From Chitinophaga pinensis (GTDB lineage Bacteria; Bacteroidota; Bacteroidia; Chitinophagales; Chitinophagaceae), in the NCBI GenBank assembly GCA_945878115.1, contig CAMDVD010000005.1:33789-97788 (forward strand): 64,000 nt of DNA. The letters run 5' to 3'. Shown here piece by piece: positions 44,556 to 52,505 of the stretch. How positions within the stretch are numbered: the stretch's first letter is position 1; each line of letters begins with the position of its first letter. Below the pieces are notes generated by a model. That model worked only from the letters and a program-made list of their open reading frames with translations, made no database searches and was not told where the DNA came from. Both the position numbers and the translations under genes were made by a program.

Positions 44556-46638
44556 ATGTTTTCCATTGCCGAAAAATGTGGGCAATCTGGCTCCTTGTTG
44601 ATGCGTGCAATACAGGTGAAGAAATATTATTTTACAGGCCTTATTGCGCGATTGCAATTTCCTTTTGTAAAAGATATTACTGGTTTGATGGATACCGCTT
44701 TGGAAGAACAATTGATGGCAGTCAAATTACAGCCGAATACTGGTTTTCTGCATAATGAACTGGGTATTTTATATCAAATCAAAAAGGATTTTGAACAAGC
44801 GAAAGTTCATTTTGAACGAGCCATTCAATTAGAACCTAAATGGGCAATTCCATGGACGAATTTAGTGGTTTTATATACCAAAATGGGGTTAAAGGAAGAA
44901 GCAGAAGCGGCATCTGTAAAGGCATTGGGCTTTCAAAAATACTTATTTCTAACCAATTTGAATATTGGTGTTTTGCAAACGGGAAATAAAAATTTGTTAT
45001 TGGCTGAAGAGTATTTTAGAAAGAGTATTGCTTTAGATAATAAAAATTTTTTACCGTTTGAAAAGCTTGCGTATGCCATGTTGCAAACTACCCAATATGC
45101 CTTTGCAGATTCATTATTTAAGGAGGCAAAAATTAGGAAGCCTGATATTTTAAATCCTTCTGCGGGTGATTTATTGCTGGCGACTAGTCACAATGTAGGA
45201 CAAGCTATTAATGATGTTCGGCCAGTTGGTTCTGTAAATGTAGCGAGTTCTTTTGTGTTACCGTTTCCCGGCCACGAAGCTCCAATTGTTTTGCAGGAGA
45301 ACGATGTGCTAAGCAATGTGGTATTTGGCGTAAGAAATTTTGAGGACCAAAAGTATACAACAGCAATTAAATATTTTAAACAAGCATTCACCATTGACAA
45401 GCGCAACCCTTTGGCTTTTCATTATATAGGCATAATCTGCAATAGTTTAAACGATTATCAGCAAGGAGAAATTTATTTAAAATTAGCGATGCAATATTTT
45501 TTGGAAGAAAAATATTTTGTGCAGGCTATGAAGGGATTTGTTGCAAATATTAGTGCGAATCAAATTCCAGTCGATATAAAAAAGGAGTATTCCTCAGCAC
45601 AATATAGAAAAGAAATGGATTGGGAATCGCTGGCAAATTTATATAATGATTGGAATCACTTTAATGAGGCAGAAGTCATGTATTTAAAATTGGCTTCAAC
45701 CAATGAGCTTGCTGCATTGGAGGCGTTGTGGGGCTTTTATAATAAAAGGAAACGATATTTGGATGAAGAAGCTAGCATATTAAATTTTGGTAAAATAAAT
45801 CCAGAAGAAAGTGAACAAAGACTTAAAGAATTTTATGCCACAGTAACTTACCTTTTCCCAAATTCAATTGATTGGCAAATGAGAGCTGCTAATTATTATT
45901 ATCCAATGGCGATTAAATACGCAACCGAGATGGGAGTAAAAACTAAATCGGAAATGATAGGTCAGCCAAGCCCTTATTTACTTGAGCGATGTTTTGAATA
46001 TTATAAAAAAAACAATGGCGTTGGTGAAAGAAACAGATCCAATACTTGCTGAAATAAACTTGAAAATTGCGAATCTCTATTCTTTAATTGGAGAAGAGGA
46101 TTCTGTATATAAATATCAAAAAATGACTTTGCAAATGGACACTCTAAATGCATCTTCTCGCATGGCATTAGCAGAATTGGCTGTAGGTAGTTATCAATTA
46201 GAAACTGCTTTTAATCACTTGGATACCTTGAATCAAAGAGCTGCATTGGGTTTTGACAAAATGGATGTATTGGCAAATTTTTATATGTGCGCCAACCAAT
46301 GCGATAAAGCAGATAGTTTATTGAATAGAATGGAAAGCATTTCGCCATACCCATTGCCAGAATTGGATGCCATGAAAGGCAAATCAAAATTGCTGCATCA
46401 TCAATTGGATGAGGCTTTAGTTTATTATCAAAACTATGTTGCAAAACATACAGAGGATAAAGAAACTATGTATACCATAGCTCGCATCTATGCCATGAAT
46501 AAACAGGAAAATGAAGCGTTCGTTTGGTTAGATAAATCGATAAAAAATGGATTTGCTTATTCTTTCGTTTTGAAATTAGATCCTGTTTGGAATTCGTTTA
46601 GGGAGAAGGAAATGTGGAAGGTGGTGGTGAAGAAATAG
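44556..46638 (+). pseudogene. TPR protein split by a frameshift in an A8 run
   Basis: The first frame (ATG 44556, open from 44499) carries TPR units such as GFLHNELGILYQIKKDFEQA and AFHYIGIICNSLNDYQQGEI, and stops at 46052. A second frame from about 45982 to 46638 continues the TPRs (SSRMALAELAVGSYQLETAF). Dropping one A from the eight at 46005-46012 joins them as YYKKTMALVKETDP, giving one protein of about 694 residues. The 5' end is also doubtful. An open fragment at about 44361-44518 in another frame (NQFNEQLVVRIGDRGQN) could be the lost N-terminal part. Function is unknown beyond protein binding. Confidence 0.7.
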
Positions 46639-46758
46639 AATATTTTTTACGGTATTGATTAAAAAGCATCAATCCCATGCCTTGATTATTTTATTTTCGC
46701 GAAAAAAAATGATTCCCAATCCTCCAATTTTTATCACTAAAAAATCAGTAAAATAAAC

Positions 46759-46766
46759 TAAGTTTG
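46759..46766 (+). promoter_or_regulatory. Promoter -7 element (TAAGTTTG)
   Basis: A perfect TAnnTTTG 20 bases before the mutase-subunit ATG. A TTTTTA at 46728 is a weak -33 candidate. Confidence 0.4.
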
Positions 46767-46786
46767 CGCTCTTTATTTGAAGCCCT

Positions 46787-47206
46787 ATGAATGAACGTCC
46801 CATAAGAGTATTGATAGCCAAAGTAGGATTGGATGGTCATGATAGAGGTGCCAAAGTAATTGCGGCAGCATTAAAAGATGCAGGCATGGAAGTCATTTAC
46901 ACTGGACTTCGACAAACGCCAGACATGGTGGTGATGGCGGCTTTGCAAGAAGATGTAGATGCCATCGGCGTTAGCATTTTATCGGGCGCGCACAATACCG
47001 TGTTCCCTGCATTGATACAAAAACTAAAAGAAAAAGGACTCGGCCATATTTTATTAACTGGTGGTGGCATTATTCCAGAAGATGATATGCAAGCACTGCA
47101 ACAAATGGGCGTCGGTAAATTATTTAGTCCGGGTACACCCACCGCAGACATTGCCAATTATATTAAAGACTATGTTTATCAAATGCGTAAACAAAATGAA
47201 TCCTAA
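46787..47206 (+). CDS. Cobalamin B12-binding subunit of a methylmalonyl-CoA mutase-type enzyme
   Basis: A 139-residue stand-alone B12-binding domain. [17 protein letters not shown] holds the D-x-H-x-x-G motif whose His binds cobalt in the base-off form. [13 protein letters not shown] and [11 protein letters not shown] form the S-x-L and G-G loops. The small subunit pairs with a separate catalytic subunit for methylmalonyl-CoA or isobutyryl-CoA isomerisation. That partner is not in this window. An enoyl-CoA hydratase follows 90 bases later, in keeping with acyl-CoA metabolism. Confidence 0.93.
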   Translation: MNERPIRVLIAKVGLDGHDRGAKVIAAALKDAGMEVIYTGLRQTPDMVVMAALQEDVDAIGVSILSGAHNTVFPALIQKLKEKGLGHILLTGGGIIPEDDMQALQQMGVGKLFSPGTPTADIANYIKDYVYQMRKQNES

Positions 47207-47295
47207 ATTTTGAGCATCTGCCGCAACCTTTTTTACAAACAAATGAATTCTATTCTATATTAAGAGATAATTTTTTAAACCCATAAACAAGCATA

Positions 47296-48078
47296 ATGCA
47301 ATTAAATACTTTACTATTCAACATTGAAAATGGCATTGCCATCATTACCATTAACCGACCTGACAAAATGAATGCACTCAATGCAGATGTCATTCAAGAT
47401 TTGAGTGCAGCGATGGATGAGGTGTATAACAACAACGAAATTCGTAGCGCAATAATAACTGGTTCTGGTGCAAAAGCATTTGTTGCTGGTGCTGATATTA
47501 GTGAATTTCTTTCATTAGATAGTGCAGGTGGTGCTGCTTTAGCAAAGACAGGTCAAGACCAAGTTTTTGATAAAATAGAAAACTGCCCTAAGCCTGTAGT
47601 GGCCGCTGTTAATGGCTTTGCGCTTGGTGGTGGTTGTGAATTGGCTATGTGTTGTCATTTTAGATTGGCAAGTGAAAATGCAAAATTTGGACAACCTGAA
47701 GTGAACTTAGGATTGATACCTGGTTATGGTGGCACACAAAGATTAACTGCCTTGGTTGGTAAAGGAAAAGCAATGGAATTGTGCATGACTGCAAGCATGC
47801 CGAATGCACAAGAAGCATTGGCTATGGGTTTGGTAAATCATGTGACTACTGCTGAAACTTTGTTGGAGCGTACAAAAGAAATTTTAAATGTCATTCAAAC
47901 TAAATCGCCAATGGCATTGGCTAAAGTAATTGACTGTATTAATCATGCTGGAACTACTGCTGGTTATACCAATGAAATTAAACATTTTGGCGAATGCTTT
48001 GGAACACCAGAAATGAAAGAAGGTGTTACTGCATTTTTAGAAAAAAGAAAAGCAGTATTTGTAACACCTACCGTATAG
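47296..48078 (+). CDS. Enoyl-CoA hydratase/isomerase family protein
   Basis: A 260-residue crotonase-fold enzyme. It hydrates trans-2-enoyl-CoA to 3-hydroxyacyl-CoA. IITINRPDKMNALNADVI starts the fold, and AFVAGADISEF and GFALGGGCELAM provide the oxyanion hole. FGQPEVNLGLIPGYGGTQR has the catalytic Glu positions (E in PEV), and the second Glu is in the preceding helix. Length and motifs fit a short-chain hydratase for fatty-acid or butyrate-type pathways. It is probably cotranscribed with the B12-binding subunit. Confidence 0.93.
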   Translation: MQLNTLLFNIENGIAIITINRPDKMNALNADVIQDLSAAMDEVYNNNEIRSAIITGSGAKAFVAGADISEFLSLDSAGGAALAKTGQDQVFDKIENCPKPVVAAVNGFALGGGCELAMCCHFRLASENAKFGQPEVNLGLIPGYGGTQRLTALVGKGKAMELCMTASMPNAQEALAMGLVNHVTTAETLLERTKEILNVIQTKSPMALAKVIDCINHAGTTAGYTNEIKHFGECFGTPEMKEGVTAFLEKRKAVFVTPTV

Positions 48079-48138
48079 AATTGGGCTGTTAAGTTTGAAA
48101 ACTGAGGATTCTGCCTTAATATTGAAGCAATTTTTTTT

Positions 48139-48597
48139 ATGGTTATACCTTCACTCTTTCTGCAAGAAAATAGCGATGCGATTTTAGAACGCATTCATCG
48201 ATTAACGCCAGAGTCTAAACCGCTTTGGGGGAAAATGAATGTTGCACAAATGTTGGCGCACTGCGTTGTGACCTATGAAATGGTTTATGAAAACAAACAT
48301 CCTAAACCTAATTATGTCATGCAACTGATATTGAAGGCTTTCGTAAAGAAAATAGTAACCAACGATGTGCCTTATCCGAAAAATTCTAGAACCGCGCCAG
48401 CATTTATTATTGCGGATGCAAGGGTTTTTGAAAAGGAAAAATATCGATTGATTGGCTATATCAACCAAACCCAAAAATTAGGCCCTGATGCCTTTGAACA
48501 AAAGAAGTCTAACTCGTTTGGTCGATTGAGTGCAAACGAATGGAACAATATGTTTTACAAACATTTGAACCATCATTTGAGTCAATTTGGTGTGTAA
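48139..48597 (+). CDS. DUF1569 (DinB-superfamily) protein
   Basis: A 152-residue cytoplasmic four-helix protein. LWGKMNVAQMLAHCVVTYEM is the helix with the conserved His of DUF1569. LSANEWNNMFYKHLNHHLSQF ends it with the second His group, as in DinB-like metal sites. Members may be thiol-dependent metalloenzymes, but this one has no proven activity. It lies 60 bases after the hydratase gene. Confidence 0.85.
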   Translation: MVIPSLFLQENSDAILERIHRLTPESKPLWGKMNVAQMLAHCVVTYEMVYENKHPKPNYVMQLILKAFVKKIVTNDVPYPKNSRTAPAFIIADARVFEKEKYRLIGYINQTQKLGPDAFEQKKSNSFGRLSANEWNNMFYKHLNHHLSQFGV

Positions 48598-48627
48598 ATA
48601 AGGGGTTTAGAAAATGAAGGTAATCCT

Positions 48628-49167
48628 TTAATGGGATCCTTCAAACATCGGAGCTCCATAAAATAAATAGAGTACGCCTAAAAGAATAAATATTCCGATG
48701 GCAACACCCATGAAAAGGATAGTTCTTTTTTGAGCTGTGTTTACTGCTTCTAATTTGTGCATTTCACCTAAACGATTCACTGTATTTTCAATTTTATTAA
48801 ATGCAGTTTCTCCTTTGATGATATAGTCATAAGCGCCATTACGCATACTTTCTAGTGCAATATTGATATTGTCTTGTCCAGAAAACATAATCACTTTTGT
48901 ATCAGGACTAACGGATTTAATATCTTTAAGTACTTCTACACCATTTTTGGCATTTGGGTTATTTGAATTTAGATGATAATCTAAAATAACTATTTCTGGT
49001 TTATGGGTAGTAATATCACCCATTGCATCTTCGCCGTTTTCGAAAGTTTTCATTTCGAAAATATATCGTTCACTCAAATAATCTTTGATCATTTCTGTTT
49101 GCACTGGATCATCATCAACGACAAAAATGTAACGAACATTTTCTAACATAATTATTTCCTCTGCCAT
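48628..49167 (-). CDS. Response regulator receiver protein with C-terminal membrane helix
   Basis: A 179-residue protein. Residues 8-135 form a receiver domain: the acidic pair in IFVVDDDPVQ, the phospho-acceptor Asp in IVILDYHLNSN, a switch Ser in IMFSGQD and the Lys in IIKGETA. After a short helix the C-terminus is a single transmembrane segment (TILFMGVAIGIFILLGVLYLF) and a few polar residues. A receiver tethered to the membrane with no output domain is unusual. It could be a phosphate sink or localise a partner kinase. No histidine kinase gene is adjacent. Confidence 0.88.
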   Translation of the reverse strand: MAEEIIMLENVRYIFVVDDDPVQTEMIKDYLSERYIFEMKTFENGEDAMGDITTHKPEIVILDYHLNSNNPNAKNGVEVLKDIKSVSPDTKVIMFSGQDNINIALESMRNGAYDYIIKGETAFNKIENTVNRLGEMHKLEAVNTAQKRTILFMGVAIGIFILLGVLYLFYGAPMFEGSH

Positions 49168-49301
49168 GGTATAAAATTTTCCGAAAGGTAATGAATAAGA
49201 TGTAACTCCAAAAGAGAAGTCTTGTATTTTCTAGAATTAATGATAAAAATCATTAAAAGAGGAAACTAAAAATGAACTGAACAGGTAACGTAGATAGAGT
49301 T

Positions 49302-49437
49302 GTATTGCGGCAACGATTGTAGTGGAAATCCTTTTTTGCGGCGAAGCAAGCAAAAAGATTGTAACGTAAAGTACAGATTCCGCTTCTTTGAGCGGAAACG
49401 GATCCTGACATTTATCGTCAGGACGTGTGTGCCGCCC
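49302..49437 (+). repeat. Dispersed 83-bp structured repeat, copy C with insertion
   Basis: The first 65 bases and last 17 bases match copies A and B. Between them is an insertion with two perfect small hairpins, TTCCGCT/AGCGGAA and TCCTGAC/GTCAGGA. Directly downstream begins the T/A hairpin array. Confidence 0.85.
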
Positions 49438-49442
49438 ATCCT

Positions 49443-49603
49443 GTAGCATTAATTTTTTTTCAAAAAATACGCTACAGGATTTCATCGTAGTATTATTTTT
49501 TTTTTAAAAATACGCTACACCATTACACGAGCATTAATTTTTTTTCAAAAAATACGCTACAGTAATTTATGTTAGCATTAATTTTTTTTAAAAAACACGC
49601 TAC
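49443..49603 (+). repeat. Tandem array of four T/A-rich hairpins
   Basis: Four units of 32-33 bases at 49443-49475, 49487-49518, 49529-49560 and 49571-49603. Each is like GTAGCATTAATTTTTTTTC then AAAAAATACGCTAC, with arms that pair over about 14 bases. They are separated by about 10 bases that differ each time. The period is 42-44 bases. Single or half copies lie at 37601 and 23235. The repeat type and spacing rule out CRISPR. Confidence 0.85.
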
Positions 49604-49634
49604 AGTATAGCGCAGATTAAAAATTTAGTTTAAA

Positions 49635-50324
49635 CTAGAATTCGTAGAATTTTTCGAAGCGACTGTATCTGTCTTCTTCTGTCAAACTGAATATGTAGGC
49701 GAATTGGATACCTAATGTTTTATTTCGAGTAACTGTAAAATTAGGATTTATATCTGCCGTACTGATATCATAATAAGCAACCATATAGAAACCTTTTTTT
49801 AATTCAAAACCAGCTTTTAATTTTAGACCTGCATCCCATGGTTTTATTTGATCTGTGTTGTAGTCGGAACCTACGCGCAAAGCCCCATTTTCGATATTGA
49901 TATCATTGCTTTTGTAGGTATGGTTAGAGTGCAATAATTTTCCTAAGTAAGGGCCTGCACCAAAAATAACATAAGCACTTTTTAAATCTAATTTATACGT
50001 CAAACAAACAGGCAATGTCACGTAACCTAAGTCTGTCGTGTATTCCTCTGTGATATTTGCCTTTTCCAATTTGTAATAACCTCCACGACGAGCGTATAGT
50101 AATTCTGATTGTAAACTCAAAGAAGGGGTAAGGATTAAATCAGTAATTACACCCACTTGATAGCCTAATCTATTTTTAAATAATCCTTCATAACGATAGG
50201 AATTAGATTTATAAATTTGACGATTGATGCCCATAGACCCTGTTGGGCCAAGTCGAAATTGAGCCATTGAATCAGCGTACATACACAAAATTATACTACA
50301 GAAAAAAAGTATTCTTTTCACCAT
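49635..50324 (-). CDS. Outer-membrane beta-barrel protein (PorT/OMP_b-brl_2 type)
   Basis: A 229-residue exported protein with a signal peptide (ILFFCSIILCMYADSMAQ). The mature part is a run of amphipathic strands with aromatic girdles, for example LGYQVGVITDLILTPSLSLQ and GFYMVAYYDISTADINPNF. SELLYARRGGYYKL is the usual PorT-like segment. About eight to ten strands are expected. It is a putative small barrel of the outer membrane with no known substrate. It is monocistronic, downstream of the repeat array. Confidence 0.85.
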   Translation of the reverse strand: MVKRILFFCSIILCMYADSMAQFRLGPTGSMGINRQIYKSNSYRYEGLFKNRLGYQVGVITDLILTPSLSLQSELLYARRGGYYKLEKANITEEYTTDLGYVTLPVCLTYKLDLKSAYVIFGAGPYLGKLLHSNHTYKSNDINIENGALRVGSDYNTDQIKPWDAGLKLKAGFELKKGFYMVAYYDISTADINPNFTVTRNKTLGIQFAYIFSLTEEDRYSRFEKFYEF

Positions 50325-50494
50325 TATGTTGAATTTGGCTTGAAAAGTACAAAAAATAAATGGATATGAAAATTTTTAGAAAATATTTATGGACAAATTG
50401 AAAAATCACTAGCCATGATTGGAAACCGGATAATGATTTATTAGCGTGAATAGCTTCTGTAATTGTATTACATTTACTTTTTTAAACGATACAA

Positions 50495-51700
50495 TTGAAT
50501 TTTACAGAATTTGGATTTGAGCCAGAACTCATGGAAGGCATTGATGGCAGTGGTTATACAACGGCTACGCCTGTGCAACAACAAGTTATTCCGATTATTT
50601 TGAATCACAAAGACCTGATTGCTTCTGCGCAAACGGGCACAGGTAAGACGGCGGCTTTTTTGCTTCCGCTGATTCAATTATTAATGAAGCATAAACAAGA
50701 TCATCATATCAGTGCTGTGATTATTGTCCCGACCCGTGAACTTGCCATACAAATTGCGCAACACATGGAAGGGCTTTCTTATTTTACGGATGTGAGTTTC
50801 ATTTCTGTTTTTGGTGGTGGTGATGGCGGCGCATTTGTCGATGAGAAAAGAGCATTGACAAAAGGTGTAGACTTGGTGATTTGTACACCTGGTAAAATGA
50901 TTTCGCATTTGAATATGGGGTATGTAAAATTCTCTCATGTCAAGTATCTCATTTTAGATGAAGCAGATCGAATGCTAGATATGGGCTTTCATGAGGATAT
51001 TTTGAAGATTATTAATCATACGCCAGCTACTCGACAGACTTTATTATTTTCGGCAACGATGCCTGAGAGAATCAGAGCTTTAGCTAGAAAGATTTTAAGA
51101 GAGCCAGAAGAAATAAATATTGCCTTATCCAAACCGCCCGAAAGAATTATACAAGAAGCGTTTGTTGTATATGAGCCGCAAAAAAATCCATTGATTATTT
51201 ATTTGTTGAAAAAATATAATTTCAAAAGTGTGATTGTTTTTTGTTCGAGAAAGCACATGGTGAAACAATTGACACGTGAGTTGAAAAGAGCGGGATTCAA
51301 GGTGGATGAAATGCATTCTGATTTGGAGCAAGCACAACGCGAACAAGTCATCAATGATTTTAAATCGAAGAAACTACCTTTACTCATTGCCACTGATATT
51401 GTGTCGCGAGGCATCGATATTGAAGACATAGATTTGGTTATCAATTATGATGTGCCGAATGATGGCGAAGATTATGTACACCGTATAGGCCGCACTGCGC
51501 GTGCTTCTTCTTCTGGTATGGCATTTACTTTAGTTGTAGAAAAAGAGCAAACTCGTTTTTCGGAAATAGAAGAATTGATCGGATATCCTGTAACTAAAAC
51601 ACCGATTCCGGAATCATTGGGTGAAGCGCCTTTGTATGAACCGAAGAAGAAGAAAGTATTTACGAAACCAAGAAGGAATTTTAAGCCGAAGAAGAAATAG
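50495..51700 (+). CDS. DEAD-box RNA helicase
   Basis: A 401-residue ATP-dependent RNA helicase with all motifs: Q motif (GYTTATPVQQQVIP), I ASAQTGTGKTAAFLLP, Ia PTRELAIQIA, II DEADRMLDMGF, III FSATMP, IV VIVFCSRK, V ATDIVSRGIDIE and VI HRIGRTAR. The tail is short and basic (KKKKVFTKPRRNFKPKKK), as in RhlE-type enzymes of Bacteroidota involved in ribosome assembly or cold growth. It starts at TTG 50495. The exact paralogue cannot be fixed from one sequence. Confidence 0.95.
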   Translation: MNFTEFGFEPELMEGIDGSGYTTATPVQQQVIPIILNHKDLIASAQTGTGKTAAFLLPLIQLLMKHKQDHHISAVIIVPTRELAIQIAQHMEGLSYFTDVSFISVFGGGDGGAFVDEKRALTKGVDLVICTPGKMISHLNMGYVKFSHVKYLILDEADRMLDMGFHEDILKIINHTPATRQTLLFSATMPERIRALARKILREPEEINIALSKPPERIIQEAFVVYEPQKNPLIIYLLKKYNFKSVIVFCSRKHMVKQLTRELKRAGFKVDEMHSDLEQAQREQVINDFKSKKLPLLIATDIVSRGIDIEDIDLVINYDVPNDGEDYVHRIGRTARASSSGMAFTLVVEKEQTRFSEIEELIGYPVTKTPIPESLGEAPLYEPKKKKVFTKPRRNFKPKKK

Positions 51701-51706
51701 AATTTG

Positions 51707-52048
51707 TTAATGGCTGTCAATGTAATTTAATATTTCATCTATTTCTTTTTTTGTCAACATAAAGCCTGGCATTGAGACTAAGCCATATTTTGCATGTAGC
51801 TTGTAAGCTTCTTTATTTTCTGTTATAAATTTTGCAGAATTCTGAACCCAATTATAAATCCAATCACTTGACCTATGTTTCCTAATATTTTTTAAAGATG
51901 AGAACCACCGAGGTTTTTCTGAATGGCAAATAATACAGTTACTTGCATTCAAAGCAACGGAATTAATTTTTACACTCTTTTTTTGTGCGAAGAAGGCACA
52001 AGAAATTGACACAAGTAAAATGAAGGATATTATAGTTTTCATATTCAA
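51707..52048 (-). CDS. Small c-type cytochrome
   Basis: A 113-residue exported protein. A signal peptide (IISFILLVSISCAFFAQ) is followed by a single heme-attachment site, CIICH (C-x-x-C-H). A later Met in GLVSMPGFML is a candidate sixth ligand. This is class I cytochrome c size. It would carry one electron in the periplasm. It is downstream, on the same strand, of the heavy-metal genes and may belong to that cluster. Confidence 0.85.
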   Translation of the reverse strand: MNMKTIISFILLVSISCAFFAQKKSVKINSVALNASNCIICHSEKPRWFSSLKNIRKHRSSDWIYNWVQNSAKFITENKEAYKLHAKYGLVSMPGFMLTKKEIDEILNYIDSH

Positions 52049-52059
52049 CTTTAATTTTT

Positions 52060-52080
52060 CGGTTGGTGGGACACCAACCG
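52060..52080. other. Compact hairpin between cytochrome and HMA genes
   Basis: CGGTTGGTG and CACCAACCG pair over nine bases around GGA. On the minus strand it would be read within the possible operon and has no U tract, so it is more likely an RNA processing or stability element than a terminator. Words of CATTTACAATT repeat beside it. Confidence 0.45.
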
Positions 52081-52128
52081 ATAGGGGGGCATTTACAATT
52101 AAGCATTTACAATTTACAATTATTGAAA

Positions 52129-52476
52129 TTACTTCCTCTCGTACTTACAACAAGCATGCAGCTTATCATATGCTGCAACATTTGCTTTGAATTTTTCCGT
52201 ATCATATCCAGCATCTGCCACTTTATGTTGTATCGTTTCATTGTTTATTTTGGATGCATAATAAGATACGATTAGGATTTTAGTGTCTTTATTCCACTCT
52301 GCTTTTTTGACACCTTTGATGTCTAGAGCTTCTTCAATATTTGCTTTACACATGTCGCAATTACCGCTAACTTTTATCGTATCGGTGATAAGTATTTCAT
52401 TTGCTTTTTTTGCAAACACATCTGCTGCAATACTTAGCATACAAAGGAGCGCAATTATCATTTTTATATTTTTCAT
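52129..52476 (-). CDS. Heavy-metal-associated (HMA) domain protein
   Basis: A 115-residue exported protein with a signal peptide ending ADVFA. ITDTIKVSGNCDMCKANIEE holds the C-x-x-C of an HMA domain (relaxed from GMTCxxC), followed by the betaalphabetabetaalphabeta order ending in VADAGYDTEKF. A second pair of cysteines (CCKYERK) at the C-terminus could bind another copper ion. It is a probable periplasmic metal chaperone, placed between the TonB receptor and the cytochrome. Confidence 0.85.
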   Translation of the reverse strand: MKNIKMIIALLCMLSIAADVFAKKANEILITDTIKVSGNCDMCKANIEEALDIKGVKKAEWNKDTKILIVSYYASKINNETIQHKVADAGYDTEKFKANVAAYDKLHACCKYERK

Positions 52477-52505
52477 TTGTTTAATTTTTTATAGGTTTAA
52501 ATTGT

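Noticed and set aside
44415..44711. 98-codon minus-strand frame with a hydrophobic stretch
   Set aside because: It overlaps the TPR reading frame on the other strand, which has clear repeats. The hydrophobic part does not join the membrane remnant in frame.
49443..49603. Possible CRISPR array from four regularly spaced repeats
   Set aside because: The spacers are only about 10 bases, repeats are imperfect inverted T/A hairpins, and no cas gene is present.
52060..52080. Rho-independent terminator between cytochrome and HMA genes
   Set aside because: The stem is strong, but no U tract follows it on the minus strand, the direction of transcription here.
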